Shown: positions 37,969 to 49,747, counted from the stretch's first letter. The stretch is DNA of 64,000 nucleotides from Rhytidiadelphus loreus (GCA_947034895.1 OX344762.1:71232981-71296980), one strand, 5' to 3'. The notes: a model not told the origin generated them from the sequence alone. Numbers and translations: made by a program.

Positions 37969-40540
37969 TTTAGGTAGAAATTGTCAAAAACTGACACTTT
38001 TTAGGGACTATGAGGGAAAAAAAAATTTAATTCAATTGTACAATTTTTCAAAAACTTTGACAACATGGGTTTCGCACGTGCTACCCCAAGTTGCTTGCCT
38101 CACTTGAAAAACTTTAGGCTGCATAACATTTGATACATGCAACCAATCAATTACATTTCCACAAAGGAAGTATATGTCCACACTTTGTGTCAAAATTTCA
38201 AAAACAAATACTTTCAAAGTTGACTTTGTAAGAACCTACATGAATTTTCAATATTCCATTCTACCTTTTGGTTCTTTTAAGAGATAAACTTTAGGGAATA
38301 AATGCCAATATAATGGTATACAACATAGAAAATTTAAAGTGATTAATATCTTGGAAATATGATAAAACAATGTTTATTTTGCTAGCTATTTATTGCAATT
38401 ATAACATTCTTGTAATTTCAATATTTTATCATTATCATTATTGTTGGCACAAATTTTGTTGTGAATGAATGAAGAATTTGTTGGAGTAGATTGACTTTGA
38501 TGCCTTTGAATATAGGCAGCTCTCATAAATGAATTTATAGAAAACTATGTAGGTTTGATTAGCTTTAGATTCCTTCAAATTATTTTTTACACTTTCAACT
38601 ATTTAAGTAAGAATGAAGAGTGGTTTTTTTTGCCAACACACACAATTATGTGACTATAGATAATTGACTTTGAAGATTTGTGACTAATTCCATAAAAATC
38701 CAAAATATGAATGACCTTACATTAGTTGAAACTTCCTCTTGTCTTTACAAAAAACTTACTAAAAATATTTCAACAAGTTTCAATGCCTTCAAAAGGAGGA
38801 CTTGTGCTAGAAAAGATGCTTTGAGTTACAAATTCAATTAAAAAAATGAGTTTAACATGTAAACTAAACTCCTTGCAAACTAAAATGGGTTTAAAGAAAT
38901 TCAAGCAACTAAAACGGGTTTATAGAAATCAGGCAACTAAAATGAGGCATCATTTGTTTGTTTTCTGATTTTTCTTTTGAGATTAGAGAAGAAACTAAAT
39001 TTTCAAGACTCTAATTCTTTTTGAGATCCAACAATTGAAAAAAAATAATGAATTTGTTTTGATTTGGGTTCCAACTTGGGAAAAGGGAGCCCAATATCAT
39101 TTAGATTTGAAAATTTGCATACTTTTTCCTTTCTTAAAAATCTATTCAAATCTAAAAACACTAAATCTTCTTTGTAAAGGAAATTTGAGTTATAGGTCTT
39201 GAAAGCCTACATTGTCAAAACCTAGGTTGTCTTGAAAAAATAAATTGTTCCACTTTACAAGGTTTATACTCATACATACATTGCTCTCAATTCCAATTTT
39301 TTTTATATATGATCCAAATACTAGTCAAGAATAAGACCCTAGGGTGACAAATATTAAAATTACATAAAATTTGGTTAATGCCCCTTTTTTTAGGGATTGT
39401 TGTTGTTTTGTCAATTTTTTTGAGTATTTGTCAATTTCTAGAGCATTCTAGGTATGTGGTAGGCTACTCCTTCCCCCCAAATCATTGCCTTACAAATCTT
39501 GGAGTTTTTTGGATAGGCCTTCATCTTTATGCCTTTGTCATCTTTCCCTTTTTTTCATGCTTGGAGTAGAGGAAATGTAAGGGATGTTAAGTCTTCTTGA
39601 TGAAGTAGGCATGATGTTTGTTTATTATAGAAAGATGTGTTGTGATTGGTGATTTATGAATTCCTAGGTGATGTAATTTCCACCAACTTTTTCAATGGTT
39701 ATGTACTTGTTATTTCCATTGATATTTTTTTAAGAGATTTCAAACTTTATAGAAACCGTATAACAAGTTAGGGGACTTTAGTGAAACTTGTTAATTTGGC
39801 TTATTCTAGTTTTTAGAATCTTGAGCACTTAAATTGTAGGATTAGATTTTTTAATTAAGGTTTATATTTTGAATGAAACACATTATTTCAAAAAAATAGT
39901 GAATATAGTATCTTTCAAAAGCAAGTAAGCTTCAAAGAATTAATCAATCCATGAAGGATGTGGAAAACTTTTCCCCCTTGGATGTTTAATGTACTTTTTC
40001 AAATGCAAAGATGAATTTGAAGATGCAAGGAAACTATAATTGATATTGAAATTATTTATGGATTGCAAAATAAAAGTTGTGATTTTGCTCGACAATGTTT
40101 TGAAATTTTCATATAATTTTCACATAATCATCTTGATATTTCTTTAGGAGTCCAATCATACAAGGGGAAGGTTTGTCTTGCCAATTTTAGCATTGCATAA
40201 ACTTATCAATTGTTAGGTGGACATACATTTGATTGTGCAATACACATTGTGTAAAAGTTAGTCAAGTTTTTATGCAGCACAGGGTTTGAAACACCATACA
40301 ATTGGATGGTACAAGGAAAATGGTATACTTACACAAGCATATATTGATCATTTGAAGGAATAGTGACTATGTATCACTTGTAGGTGACCTTCATTCTTCA
40401 AGTGTAGCATCCATTTCTTTTGATTCCCACTTCATTCCTTAGAAGACATTCATTACATGTATTTTGGCTCTCGGGGAGGGCTGAGAGTTCCCAACTCACC
40501 CCCCCCCTGAGAACCGCCAAAACCCGCCGTTCCTCGCCTG
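37969..40540. other. AT-rich spacer
   Basis: No gene was recognised. A short direct repetition (AACTAAAATG.. / AACTAAAACGG) lies near 38878-38945. The remainder is low-complexity AT-rich sequence. Confidence 0.35.
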
Positions 40541-41232
40541 TGCTAACCTGGCTGTTATGACCCTTGTTACAATCTTTGATGGATGAATGCATTGAGAGAG
40601 AGATGATTGATGACTGGTCATGTTGACCAGAGATGATTGATGATTGGTCATGTTGACCAGAGATGATTGATGACTGGTCATGTTGACCAGAGATGGATGA
40701 ATGCGATGATGGATAACTAATTCATGATGTAATGTGAATTAGTCAATAAGCAAAAGTTGATTGGAGATAGACATGTCTCGATGATGGATTTATGCATTGG
40801 AGTTCGGCAACTGAAGTTGGATGACAAGTGCAATGGATAGACATCTCCAAACAATGGATTTGTGAAGTGGAACTTGGAGTTAAACAACTTCAAGTAGAAG
40901 ATCAAGATTAGATGAGATAGGAATGGATACTTAAAATACTTCTAAGTATAACTAAGACTATTACTTTAGTGGATGGTTCTAGATAGAATCAAGAATAGAA
41001 AGCTAAAGATAGAAATAAAGACCTAGTCTTTATTTGATATATAAGATAGAGCTCGGGGGTGAGGAGGCTCTCTCTTTGATGAGGATTGATCTCTTTCTAT
41101 GGTCAGGTGGTTTGAGCTCTTGTGAAACGTTATGTTAATAAGTATATTTGTGTCTTTATTGTGCTTCCATTGTTATTTAAAGTTACGGATAATAGGAGGT
41201 ACGTAACACTGGCCAAGAGATTGCCAGGTCAG
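40541..41232. mobile_element. Unclassified element bounded by imperfect inverted repeats
   Basis: The left arm 40543-40570 (ACCTGGC ... TGTTAC) pairs with the right arm 41203-41232 (GTAACA ... GCCAGGT). Read inward from TGTTAC (40565) to GTAACA (41208), it also looks like a solo LTR, with a TATATAAG box at about 41037 and a T-rich tail. No target duplication was found for either reading. Confidence 0.4.
40601..40690. repeat. 30-bp tandem repeat, three copies
   Basis: Three adjacent 30-bp units start AGATGATTGATGA(C/T)TGGTCA and end TGTTGACCAG, differing at one position only. Each contains the inverted motif TGGTCA-TGT-TGACCA. The array is flanked on both sides by GGATGAATGC, so it may have grown from a local duplication. 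Confidence 0.95.
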
Positions 41233-41280
41233 TTTTTTCGAAAAAAATAAAAATAAAAAAACTTTGTTTCTCATTTAAAT

Positions 41281-41325
41281 GACTTAAAATTTTATTTTAT
41301 TTTATTTTATTTTATTTTTCAAAAA
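41281..41325. repeat. TTTTA microsatellite
   Basis: A pentanucleotide run of about six ATTTT units, next to A-rich tracts on both sides. Confidence 0.8.
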
Positions 41326-41599
41326 AAATAAAATCTGACAACGGCGTTCTTTCACTGCTGGGGGAATAGTGTTGGGAAGGGCCCTCTGGATCCCGAAATC
41401 TCTTCTAATGTATTCCTTGGAATACTTGAGAGTGATGAGTGATTTTAGGGATGAGAGTAGTTTGAAGATAACAAAATGTACAATGATTACATGTATATTA
41501 TGCCAATCACCATTTGAAAGTACTGCAACTAATGATTTGCAAATGCACTCATGTCTTGGTACTTCAATATACTCATTCTAATTAACCTCACATGCTTCA

Positions 41600-42552
41600 T
41601 TAACCCCTAAATGATTTGGACTATGTTTTCACCAAAACCGCTGAAAAACTGTCATTTCTAGGACAAGTACCATATTTTTGAAAAAAAACATTTTTGGACA
41701 CATCTAACTGTAGGATCTTGTAGTAAACTAGTTTGAGAAGATTTGGAAAAAATTTCAGAATTTTTCACCATGTAGATTGCAAGATATTAACGTTTGAAGT
41801 AACAAAAATCATTTTTTTGTCCCTGCAAAAACATGGGCAGCAGCACTTCAGAAGGTCACATTAGTATGAAAAAATGTCCAAAATGGTGGTTACTCTTTGG
41901 ATTCATTCTTCAAGGCAAGTTGGCTACATGCTTGAAATTTTTTAGATCATTTGGAATTGTACAACATATAGGAAAAAACTAGTAAGTAGAAAGAAGTAGA
42001 GAGTGATTCAAAATACTAAATCGTTAACCATTTATTTATGGAATTGAAAAATGCCAATCCCAATGGTTGTAATGTTTTAATAATCAATATACACCTAATG
42101 TTTTTGTTTTTTTCCAAGAATATTTAAAATTGAGTTAAATAAAGGAGTTCAAAGTTTATTTTAGAGTAGAGATTCCATAACTACCTACAAACTACCTCAA
42201 ACTAAAATTCCTCATAACTTTTGATTCATTGATCCAAATGGAATGATTCCAAACTTTCCATGTAGATATAAATCTAAAGAATCAATTTAAAATTTAAATT
42301 TAAAAATAAAGTGATTTTTAAAGAAGTTTTTTCTTCTGCCCAGGATGCCCGAAGATCAAGCAAAACTACATATCATACAATAACTTTTGAACTGTGTAGT
42401 CAAAAGTTATGAAAATTGTTGGGCCTTAAAGCTACACCTTGGTAAAATGTTGTGTGAAAATTTCAAAGAAAAAAAATAAAAATTCTATTCATAGTGAGCT
42501 GCCCAAAAAAGTTATAATGCCAAAAAACAATGTTTGGGCGTTTAGGGGTTAA
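41600..42552. mobile_element. TTAA-flanked element G (piggyBac-like, non-autonomous)
   Basis: It starts TTAA-CCCCTAAATG and ends CGTTTAGGGG-TTAA, 953 bp with intact TTAA on both sides. It is the closest relative of element B: the two share ordered, near-identical stretches across most of their length. No coding capacity. Confidence 0.78.
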
Positions 42553-42697
42553 ATCAAGTTATGGTTGACCCAAACTGTTAATATACACTCACATAGTTAA
42601 TCTCAAAATTCCATTATATCTTTAATATATTTAAACAATTTTTATTGTAACATGATGTGCAATTTTATAATTTGTGATGATATCCAATATGGACTAG

Positions 42698-43104
42698 GTA
42701 ATTACAACGTAGGCCAAGTTATCAAAAATAATCGCCAATTAGGACCAATTTTTATTTTTTTATTTTTAAAAGTGCCAGGATGGCAATTACTTAAAATTTG
42801 GTGAAGCATTTTATTTCTTCGTACATCCATCTTTTGTACCATAAAACACTTTTCAATCAAATTCATACATTTTTTCATCCAAATTTGACAATTTCATCCA
42901 TATTTTAAATTTGATTGAAATTTTTCTAGCAAAAAAAGATTACTTTTTTCTGGTGAAAAAAAGATTTTCACTATGAAATGGTGCTTTTTGGCTCCATTCC
43001 CCCCCCCCAAAAAAAGGGTTGATTAGGACCTATTGAGCCATGGGTGGTGGGGTTGATATTGACGTGCAATTATTTTTGATGACTTGGCCTACTTTGCAAT
43101 TGCC
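42698..43104. repeat. Foldback element, about 40-bp arms
   Basis: The arm 42698-42739 contains GTAGGCCAAGTTATCAAAAA, and the arm 43058-43104 is its imperfect reverse complement (TTTTTGATGACTTGGCCTAC). The loop contains long A, T and C runs. It probably is a MITE, but no clear target duplication is seen. Confidence 0.65.
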
Positions 43105-43408
43105 AAATATAATCTCAATGTAGGAGAATTGAGTTGTTTGACTTCTTCAATTGCTTAACCAATGAAAACATGACACATTGGCAAAACTCTCCTTCATTTA
43201 GATTATGCTAGGTGGATCCACACTCACTGTGTCAGTACTCATTGGTAGTAGTAGTAGAGATATCTCTCACTGTCAAACCAATGAAATTTCTACTTCATAC
43301 CCACCCTATTGAAAATTTGCACAAGGCCCACAATGAGCATCGTCAATCTTAATTTGCCTCTCCTTAACCAATAGAACCATGCCATAAGGGCAAAACTCTC
43401 TTGCATTG

Positions 43409-43625
43409 ACTAGATAATCAGCTCTTGAGCCTCTCGGCTCTTGAGCATTATGGGACATAAATAATGCCAAGTCTAATAGTTCATCGTAGACGTCCACATC
43501 TGTACTTTTTGCAAATCTAAGGGCGTAGAAAAAGGATTTACATTATGAGTTATAACACTTTTCTGACTATCCAATGGAACGGTGACAAATTTGCCTTAGA
43601 AACCGGACTTGACATTACGGTTGTA
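43409..43625 (-). repeat. Dispersed coding-like repeat, copy 2
   Basis: This matches 9018-9225. On the minus strand an open frame (43497 down to 43306) includes DVYDELLDLALFMSHNAQEP and continues beyond the part shared with copy 1. A consensus acceptor (ccttag) precedes the frame. It could be a decayed exon of an unidentified gene or mobile element. Confidence 0.55.
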
Positions 43626-44861
43626 TTCCTCTGTCCCAAATTTGGATTCTGAGCACTTTGAAAAATCCCAAGAAAGACACCCACACTTTAAGGTAAGAGG
43701 CTCAGAAATGGACCATCTAACAAGAAATGAAGGTCTGTACACAAATGTAAGAACTAAAAAAATATGGGGATAATTTTCATAGGAAGGCAAATTACAGACT
43801 GTAGGAGGCCTTATTTTTCCAGAATTTTGTACCTTGGTTTCAATTACTTATGATTTTATGAAGTGAAGGTGCACTAGGGAGGCAAAGTTGCTCAGAGGGT
43901 GCATGAATAATAGCACCTGATGAAACTATGAACCAACCAAGTTAGTCCAAGACTTGTTTAACAACATGCTGAAAATGGTGGAAGTCATAGTGAATGATCA
44001 TGCATGTGAATTCAAAATCAGCCCATGCACATAGCCAACAAAGAGCACCATTTTTCTAGAAAAAAGTTGTACAGATTTGAACATTCATTGGCTACTGCTA
44101 ATAAAACTTTAATGCATTCTTTTTTGTGCATTCATTCTGTCTTATAATAACTCAAAAATTACTTAAGGTATAAAATGAAATGTCACAGTCTTATATCTCA
44201 CTGCCTCAGTATTCTTGAACCATGCACATATAAGCCTCATTTACCACCATTCACAGATTGCTCTATATTAAGAACTATGTGCATGATTTTAAATACCTTT
44301 GTATGGGCGATTCTTAATGCCCAAACTGTTTTCGAGCCCTCTCCTATAACACACAGTTATGGTATGTTTGTGTGCCCAACTGAGCAATAGAGATTGCCAG
44401 AAAAATCTGTATCATTCAACTTGTTGCTTGTTTCAAAAGTCAGTCTCAGTGCTGAACAATCAATCATCTTCCTCTTCAACAAATGAATCCATGACCTTTT
44501 CAGTTTCTGTCGATCGGTGTACCCGAATCGCTTTCTGCTCCTTTTTTCTTCTTCTTCTTCTAATAACCATTGTCTGTACGATGATTGTTTCAACTGAGCC
44601 TCGGAACAAGCATTTTGGTGCCACCCACTTCGTAGCTAGCTAGTATTGATAGTACAGACCCTGTCTCATTCAATTTCAAAATATGTATTATCACAGTAAT
44701 ATTAATTAATTATCAACTGAAGTTCACTGTTTTGGACACACTCTAGCGCAGATTGATGAGATTGATGTGCTCCTGATGACTAAGCCTACATTTGGCACAC
44801 CAACTACAGAAAGGAGTGAGTGGGTGGATAAGGTGCTCTTCGTCCGGGCGAGCTTATCGCA
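43626..44861. other. Spacer with no identified gene
   Basis: The composition is mixed. The plus-strand open frame 44359-44643 encodes a Ser-rich stretch followed by a Leu-rich hydrophobic segment. It has no recognisable family and may be chance. Confidence 0.3.
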
Positions 44862-44985
44862 GAATTTCCACGATCTTGGGTGGAATAATCGTGGAAATTC
44901 ACTGACTTCGATCTCTGGATCAGTGCAAGTGCTGGCTCCGTAGTTTCTCTTGGGTGGAGCCAGTGCACTGATCCAGAGATTGATC
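44862..44985. repeat. Two adjacent hairpins, the second precursor-like
   Basis: Hairpin 1 has perfect 13-bp arms (GAATTTCCACGAT at 44862-44874, reverse complement at 44888-44900). Hairpin 2 has roughly 28-bp arms at 44910-44939 and 44956-44985, pairing ATCTCTGGATCAGTGCA with its complement and GCTGGCTCC with GGAGCCAG(C/T), with one 3-nt bulge. Both loops contain CTTGGGTGGA. The second has the size and shape of a short plant miRNA-type stem, but it may equally be a small foldback element. Confidence 0.55.
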
Positions 44986-46274
44986 TAATCAAAGTTGAAG
45001 ACAAGCTAACTTTATAGATACGGCTCCGTAAGTTAGAAAGAGGCAATATACCCATGTTCTTCTTCCCGCTGAAGTTCAGTTGAGGTCAGGTTCAAACGCA
45101 GACTAATTATCTTCATGTTATCTTACAGTGAGGATGGCAATCATCTTTTCGTCCGTCTAGCTGTGGGAAGTTTGTGGCAGCTCCTTCAGGGATTCCGGTG
45201 CTGCAAACTGCTTTTCTCAGCTGTCAAGTTCTGTGGGAACTACTTACCGTATCGTATCGTAGGTTGATTGATATCAAAAAAGGGGAAGTCAAATTTTCTG
45301 GAAATAAAACAACTGGCGGAGCTGAAATCAAAGAGATTAAAGCCAGTCAAAGTAATTTCAAAAATTTAATATTTTTGAGTCAAATATCAATCGAGAATTT
45401 GACCATCTACCATCGAGATTTTTTTTGGTGGGGGCCGGAATGATGGGATTAATCTTATTTCATTGGAATTTAGTGAGGTTAGAAAGTGGGGAGGTTGTTT
45501 TTATAATGAAATCCATTGTCCCACCGTCATAAATTCTCAAAGGGTATCGGATATCTTGAAGATGATAGCTTAAATAACTGCTCATCATTGAAACTTAGGA
45601 ATTGTGTTCAAAGTAGAATTTCAAACCTCATTTTGGTATAATAAAATAAAAAAATTCAAAAAACTTTGGATTAAGAAAAGTTGGGAAATCAAGCTAACTT
45701 TCATCTCCAAAAGGGAATGTTTGAAGATGTCAACCCCTTCCAACTCTTCTTTGAACTTTGTCCATAACTTTTGATTGGAGGTTTCAAATCTCAAAGGGTT
45801 TTCTCAAGATGAAATTTAGCTTGATTTTCCACATCAACTTAGTCAATCAAAGTTTACTCTATCATGCCTATTGAAAAAAAAATTATTCTACCATGCCTAA
45901 ATTAGGTTTGAAATTCTAATTTCAATTCCTACTTTTGACTTGACCATGAGAGATTGAGGCATTGAGTTCCTACAAATCCTAATTTACATATCCCACATCA
46001 GTTGCTTTACTTCCTACCACCCCACTTGTATAACCAACCTTGTCTTTTTCATCTCCCTTCCTTCATCAAGAGCTATGTGAAAGACTCATGAATTCTCCAT
46101 GTCAACAATTGTATTAGGGTAGAATAATTAGGTCAAATGAACACCAACAAGCTTGATATTGTTGGATAGTTGCAAAATATTTTGAAATTATATTTCAAAG
46201 TGTTGAAGCTTGTTATGGGATCCAAGTAGTGAAATATTTGACACCCAAGTGTCGAACTTGCTACAATATCCAAG
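44986..46274. other. Spacer
   Basis: No gene was recognised. The 45640-45860 stretch resembles the CATAACTTTTGATT-type phrases inside the TTAA elements and may be an old fragment of that family. Confidence 0.3.
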
Positions 46275-46277
46275 TAA

Positions 46278-46808
46278 GGGTCGGTCTCCATTGGGGAGCT
46301 GGACATCCAATTTGGAGGTCCAGCCAACCCTCTAGCCGGTGTCCATCAGGGATGGCTCCAAAATCGGAGGTCCAGACCACAAGAAGAACGACAAGGCGTC
46401 ACCCCTGCGGTATTATTGTTCAACATGCATCTTTATCCCCTCCCTCCCCTCCCCCCAATTTTTTTCTTAAAACATAAAGTTTTGAGGGGGTAAAGATGCA
46501 TGTTGAAATATAATACCCCGGGGTGACACCCTACCGTTCTTCTTGTGGCCACCCCTCCAGCCTCTGATCCGTGCAAAACAGAAATGTGGGCTTGGAGGGT
46601 GGACCGGACCTCCCTTTTTTTAAGTACACAACAAAACAAAGTTGCTAAAAGTCTTGTCGCAAGGAGATGTGGCCATCAGCGTGCTGCCTCCTATCCTTCC
46701 CGCTTCCAACTTCCGGCCATCCAGGGTGCAATGGAAAGCTCCAATCGGAGGTCCACGCCCCCATCCAACTGGTGGAGGTCCAGGAGCCCAATGGAGTCTC
46801 ACTGGCTC
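46278..46808. mobile_element. PIF/Harbinger-like MITE with TAA duplication
   Basis: TAA flanks both ends (46275-46277 and 46809-46811). The terminal repeats contain GTCTCCATTGGG on the left and its complement CCCAATGGAGTCTC on the right, and further inside GGAGGTCCA motifs recur in inverted order. A 3-bp TAA target duplication is typical of PIF/Harbinger (Tourist) elements. The 531-bp length is inflated by a second inverted-repeat element inside. Confidence 0.6.
46378..46550. repeat. Foldback nested inside the 46278 MITE
   Basis: Arms of about 60 bp (46378-46442 and 46485-46550) start CCACAAGAAGAACG and share GTTCAACATGCATCTTTA (TTTCAACATGCATCTTTA in the other arm, read in reverse complement). 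A loop of about 40 bp, rich in C and T runs, separates them. The arms are about 85% alike by eye. Confidence 0.8.
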
Positions 46809-47159
46809 TAACTGAAGTGTCCGGTAGTACTTCCAGTATATAGTTGGCGTTTCAACAGTTTTTGGATGCGAATAGTTTTTTTTCACCTGTGAGCAAGCGT
46901 ACTTTCCAGATTAGGATGGATCTGTCCTCCGGTGTACTTCCAGCCAGGTGAAAAACATTCTTTACTACTTGCAGCACAGGATAGGATAGCATAAGCACTG
47001 GCCGGGGTTCAACTGAAAGGTTCACAGTGACAGTGACGCGCGGAGGTCGTTGCCAACCAAGTCCTTCAGTTGTTCATCGGCTCAAGTAAGTTATCTTCTT
47101 ATTGCAGTACACATTGATTTCACTCCCGTGTCGCCCATTGCTCGTCATGTCTCCTTTCA

Positions 47160-47182
47160 CGAAGGAAGGAAGGAAGGAAGGA
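47160..47182. repeat. GGAA microsatellite
   Basis: About five GGAA units in a row. Confidence 0.85.
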
Positions 47183-47376
47183 CTGACCTGTTCAAGGAAG
47201 AATCATCACACTCAGGCAGCAGGACGGGTGCTTTTCATACAGTTCTGACAGTAGTTTGATTCCCTTAAGTACTGACGGACTAAGCCTACTCAAATGAAGA
47301 GTGAAGTGTACTGTGAAGTGATTCAAAACAAGCATACAAACACATTGCTGAAAGAAAATATCATTCAATTCACTCA

Positions 47377-47821
47377 TTAGGGGTAGTCACATCTTCTTCA
47401 CTTGGCACTTGGAGAATGGAGAATGAGAAGTTGGGGAGGGTTTGGAGGAGCCAATGGGAAGCCGTGGTGGGTGAAGAAGGTGTGACACCCCGAAAAGATG
47501 TGTTGAGAGGGGAGAATGAAAAAAGTGGAGAAGCAACTTACCTAAACCTAAGATCAAACGTAAAGTTGGAGGGAAATTACCATATTGGCAACAACAAAGG
47601 TAAAGGCGGCAATGAAAAGGTAAAAGTGTAGAACACAAAAGAATACTCTTAGTTGGATATATTTTTTGCACTCCCAATCTTCACCTCTGGAGGTGAAGAT
47701 TAGGAGTACAGAAGAAATATCCAACTAAGAATATTCTACCAACATGAAGCCAACCCCAAGCTGCCACCTTTCCATTCTCCATTCTCCAAGTGTCAAGTGA
47801 AGAAGGAATGACTACCCCTAT
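47377..47821. repeat. Nested foldback element
   Basis: The outer arms 47377-47425 and 47772-47821 are near-perfect inverted copies (AGGGGTAGTCA, then TCTTCACTTGGCACTTGGAG, then AATGGAGAATG). Inside, 47641-47736 is a second near-perfect palindrome with arms of about 47 bp and the centre TTCACCTCTGGAGGTGAA. There is no coding capacity. Confidence 0.8.
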
Positions 47822-49744
47822 TGTGTCTGCAAAATGGCTTTGAAATGTCAAAAAATAGCAAGAAAAGTTGCAAAGAACGCAATCTGAGGCTAAACCTCCT
47901 TCTACTAAAAAAAATGCTTCTTAATGACTCATAACTTTTTGGATTGATATGAAATTTTAGCCACACAAACTAGACTAGTATATGCAACTTTTCCTAAAAA
48001 GAATTATTGGAAATGGATAGTGTATGAAGAAGAAACAAGTCATCGAAGTTCACTATAATCCAAAAATGTTGGGATTTTGAACTTCAAATTGCTCCCAAAC
48101 ATTCAAAACAACTTGGATTGACATGAAAATTTTACCTCTATAACTAGATTGAAAGGGGAACATAACCCAATTTTTATTTATTGAAGATGAACATTGGATG
48201 AAGGAAATACAAGCTCCCTAAGTTTCAACCATCAAATTGGAGTTTGGTGAACTCAAATTGAACCTCAAAACTTCAATTGGCTAACAAAAATTGGTACATC
48301 TTGTATTGATCTGAGAATTTTACCACAAAAAATAGAAAAAAGAGCACAAATTTTCCAACAAATTTGATTGAATTCAAACAACGGATGCAAAAGTTACAAC
48401 ACTCTGAATTGGACTTGAAACTATGTGAGGACACTTTTGGTCCCCTACGGTGTTTAGGGGTTCAATAATTTAGCCTATTTATGGTATGGGCTTGGGTATA
48501 GGGAAGGTTGAGGAAAAAATTTCCTCATGTAGAGAAATAGATTTAATAAGGATTTTATAATTTTTAACATTTTTTCCCTCAAAAACAAAATTACCATGAA
48601 TTTTTTTCCTAAAGATTTTATTTATCCCATTCTCAATATATAAGCAAACCTATCTCCAATTGTAGTCTACTTACAAAACCAATGTAAGTGATCATTGTGG
48701 CTTTCAATGTACATATTGTGATCATTGTATACTTTCAATGTACACTTCTAAACATATTTGTTGGTCCTATTGGTCTTATTCTATGTGAATTGCCACTTAT
48801 ACCACAACTGATAAAAAATTGAACCTAACCTACGAGAATGGGATGCTAATTGGAAATGGGTCATCTCCCTTATCATGAGATAATTAGTCCTAAGCTAGCG
48901 ATACTTTATACTCAATCCTCCCTAATTGTAGTACCTTCCTTAGAGATAAATGGACATTTTAACATCATATGGTCACAACATAATATCATGTACAAGTTGT
49001 CCAATTAAATATAAACTCTCTTTAGGATATACTGAACTTACAACAAGAGAGATAGAAATAAAAAGTGTGCAATTACAAAAACTTTAGTGTAGTTTGGAAT
49101 TCTACCCCAAATTCATAGCCCATTTACTAATAATGCAATGGTAAGTTAATGGATTTACTTTCATTGACTTTGGACCAAGATGAAAATGATAAGTCCTTGC
49201 AATTTCTAGTGAGATCTCAATTGATTGAGTAATAACGGATGCTTTACACTTACTATGGCAAAAACACTTAAAACTCAGTTAATATAAGCAATTCAACATA
49301 GTTGGAGGCACCTTAAGTTTTAAAAATATATATTTTTGTAGTATTAGCAATTGAAAATCATGGATTTAAAAAAAAATAGAATTTTCAAATACGATGCATA
49401 ATTTCTATGAAATTTTCAAAGTGGAAGCTTCCTAGGTCACTCAAACTGTCATATAGCTAGATCTAAAACTAAAATTTCAAAAATCAACAATCACTTAATC
49501 ACAATTAAGTAAAGGGATATTTTAATAACACTTTTGAAGGACACTATTACAAAAAAATTGAGGCCAAAACAAGGTTGTTTAACTTTCACTCCCCGATGCA
49601 AGTATAGGATTTTTTTTTTTTTTTAATTAATTTATTCCAATAAATAAATAAATAATTTTGAAATTGCCAAACTAATGTGGCACTACTAGTGCCATGTTAG
49701 TTCCTTATTTTATTTTATCATTTTATCATTATTTTATAATTATA
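47822..49744. other. AT-rich spacer with degenerate repeats and a solo TTAA-family end
   Basis: Degenerate direct repeats of about 180 bp carry the phrase TTGGATTGA(T/C)ATGAAA(A)TTTTA near 47938, 48114 and 48300. At 48453-48464 a right-hand end GTTTAGGGG followed by TTCA matches the TTAA-element termini, so 47830-48464 may be a diverged copy with a lost left end. The rest shows nothing recognisable. Confidence 0.4.
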
Positions 49745-49747
49745 ATT

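Noticed and set aside
40601..40690. Three 30-bp repeats resembling a CRISPR array
   Set aside because: The units are directly adjacent without spacers, and the host is a eukaryote; it is a simple tandem repeat.
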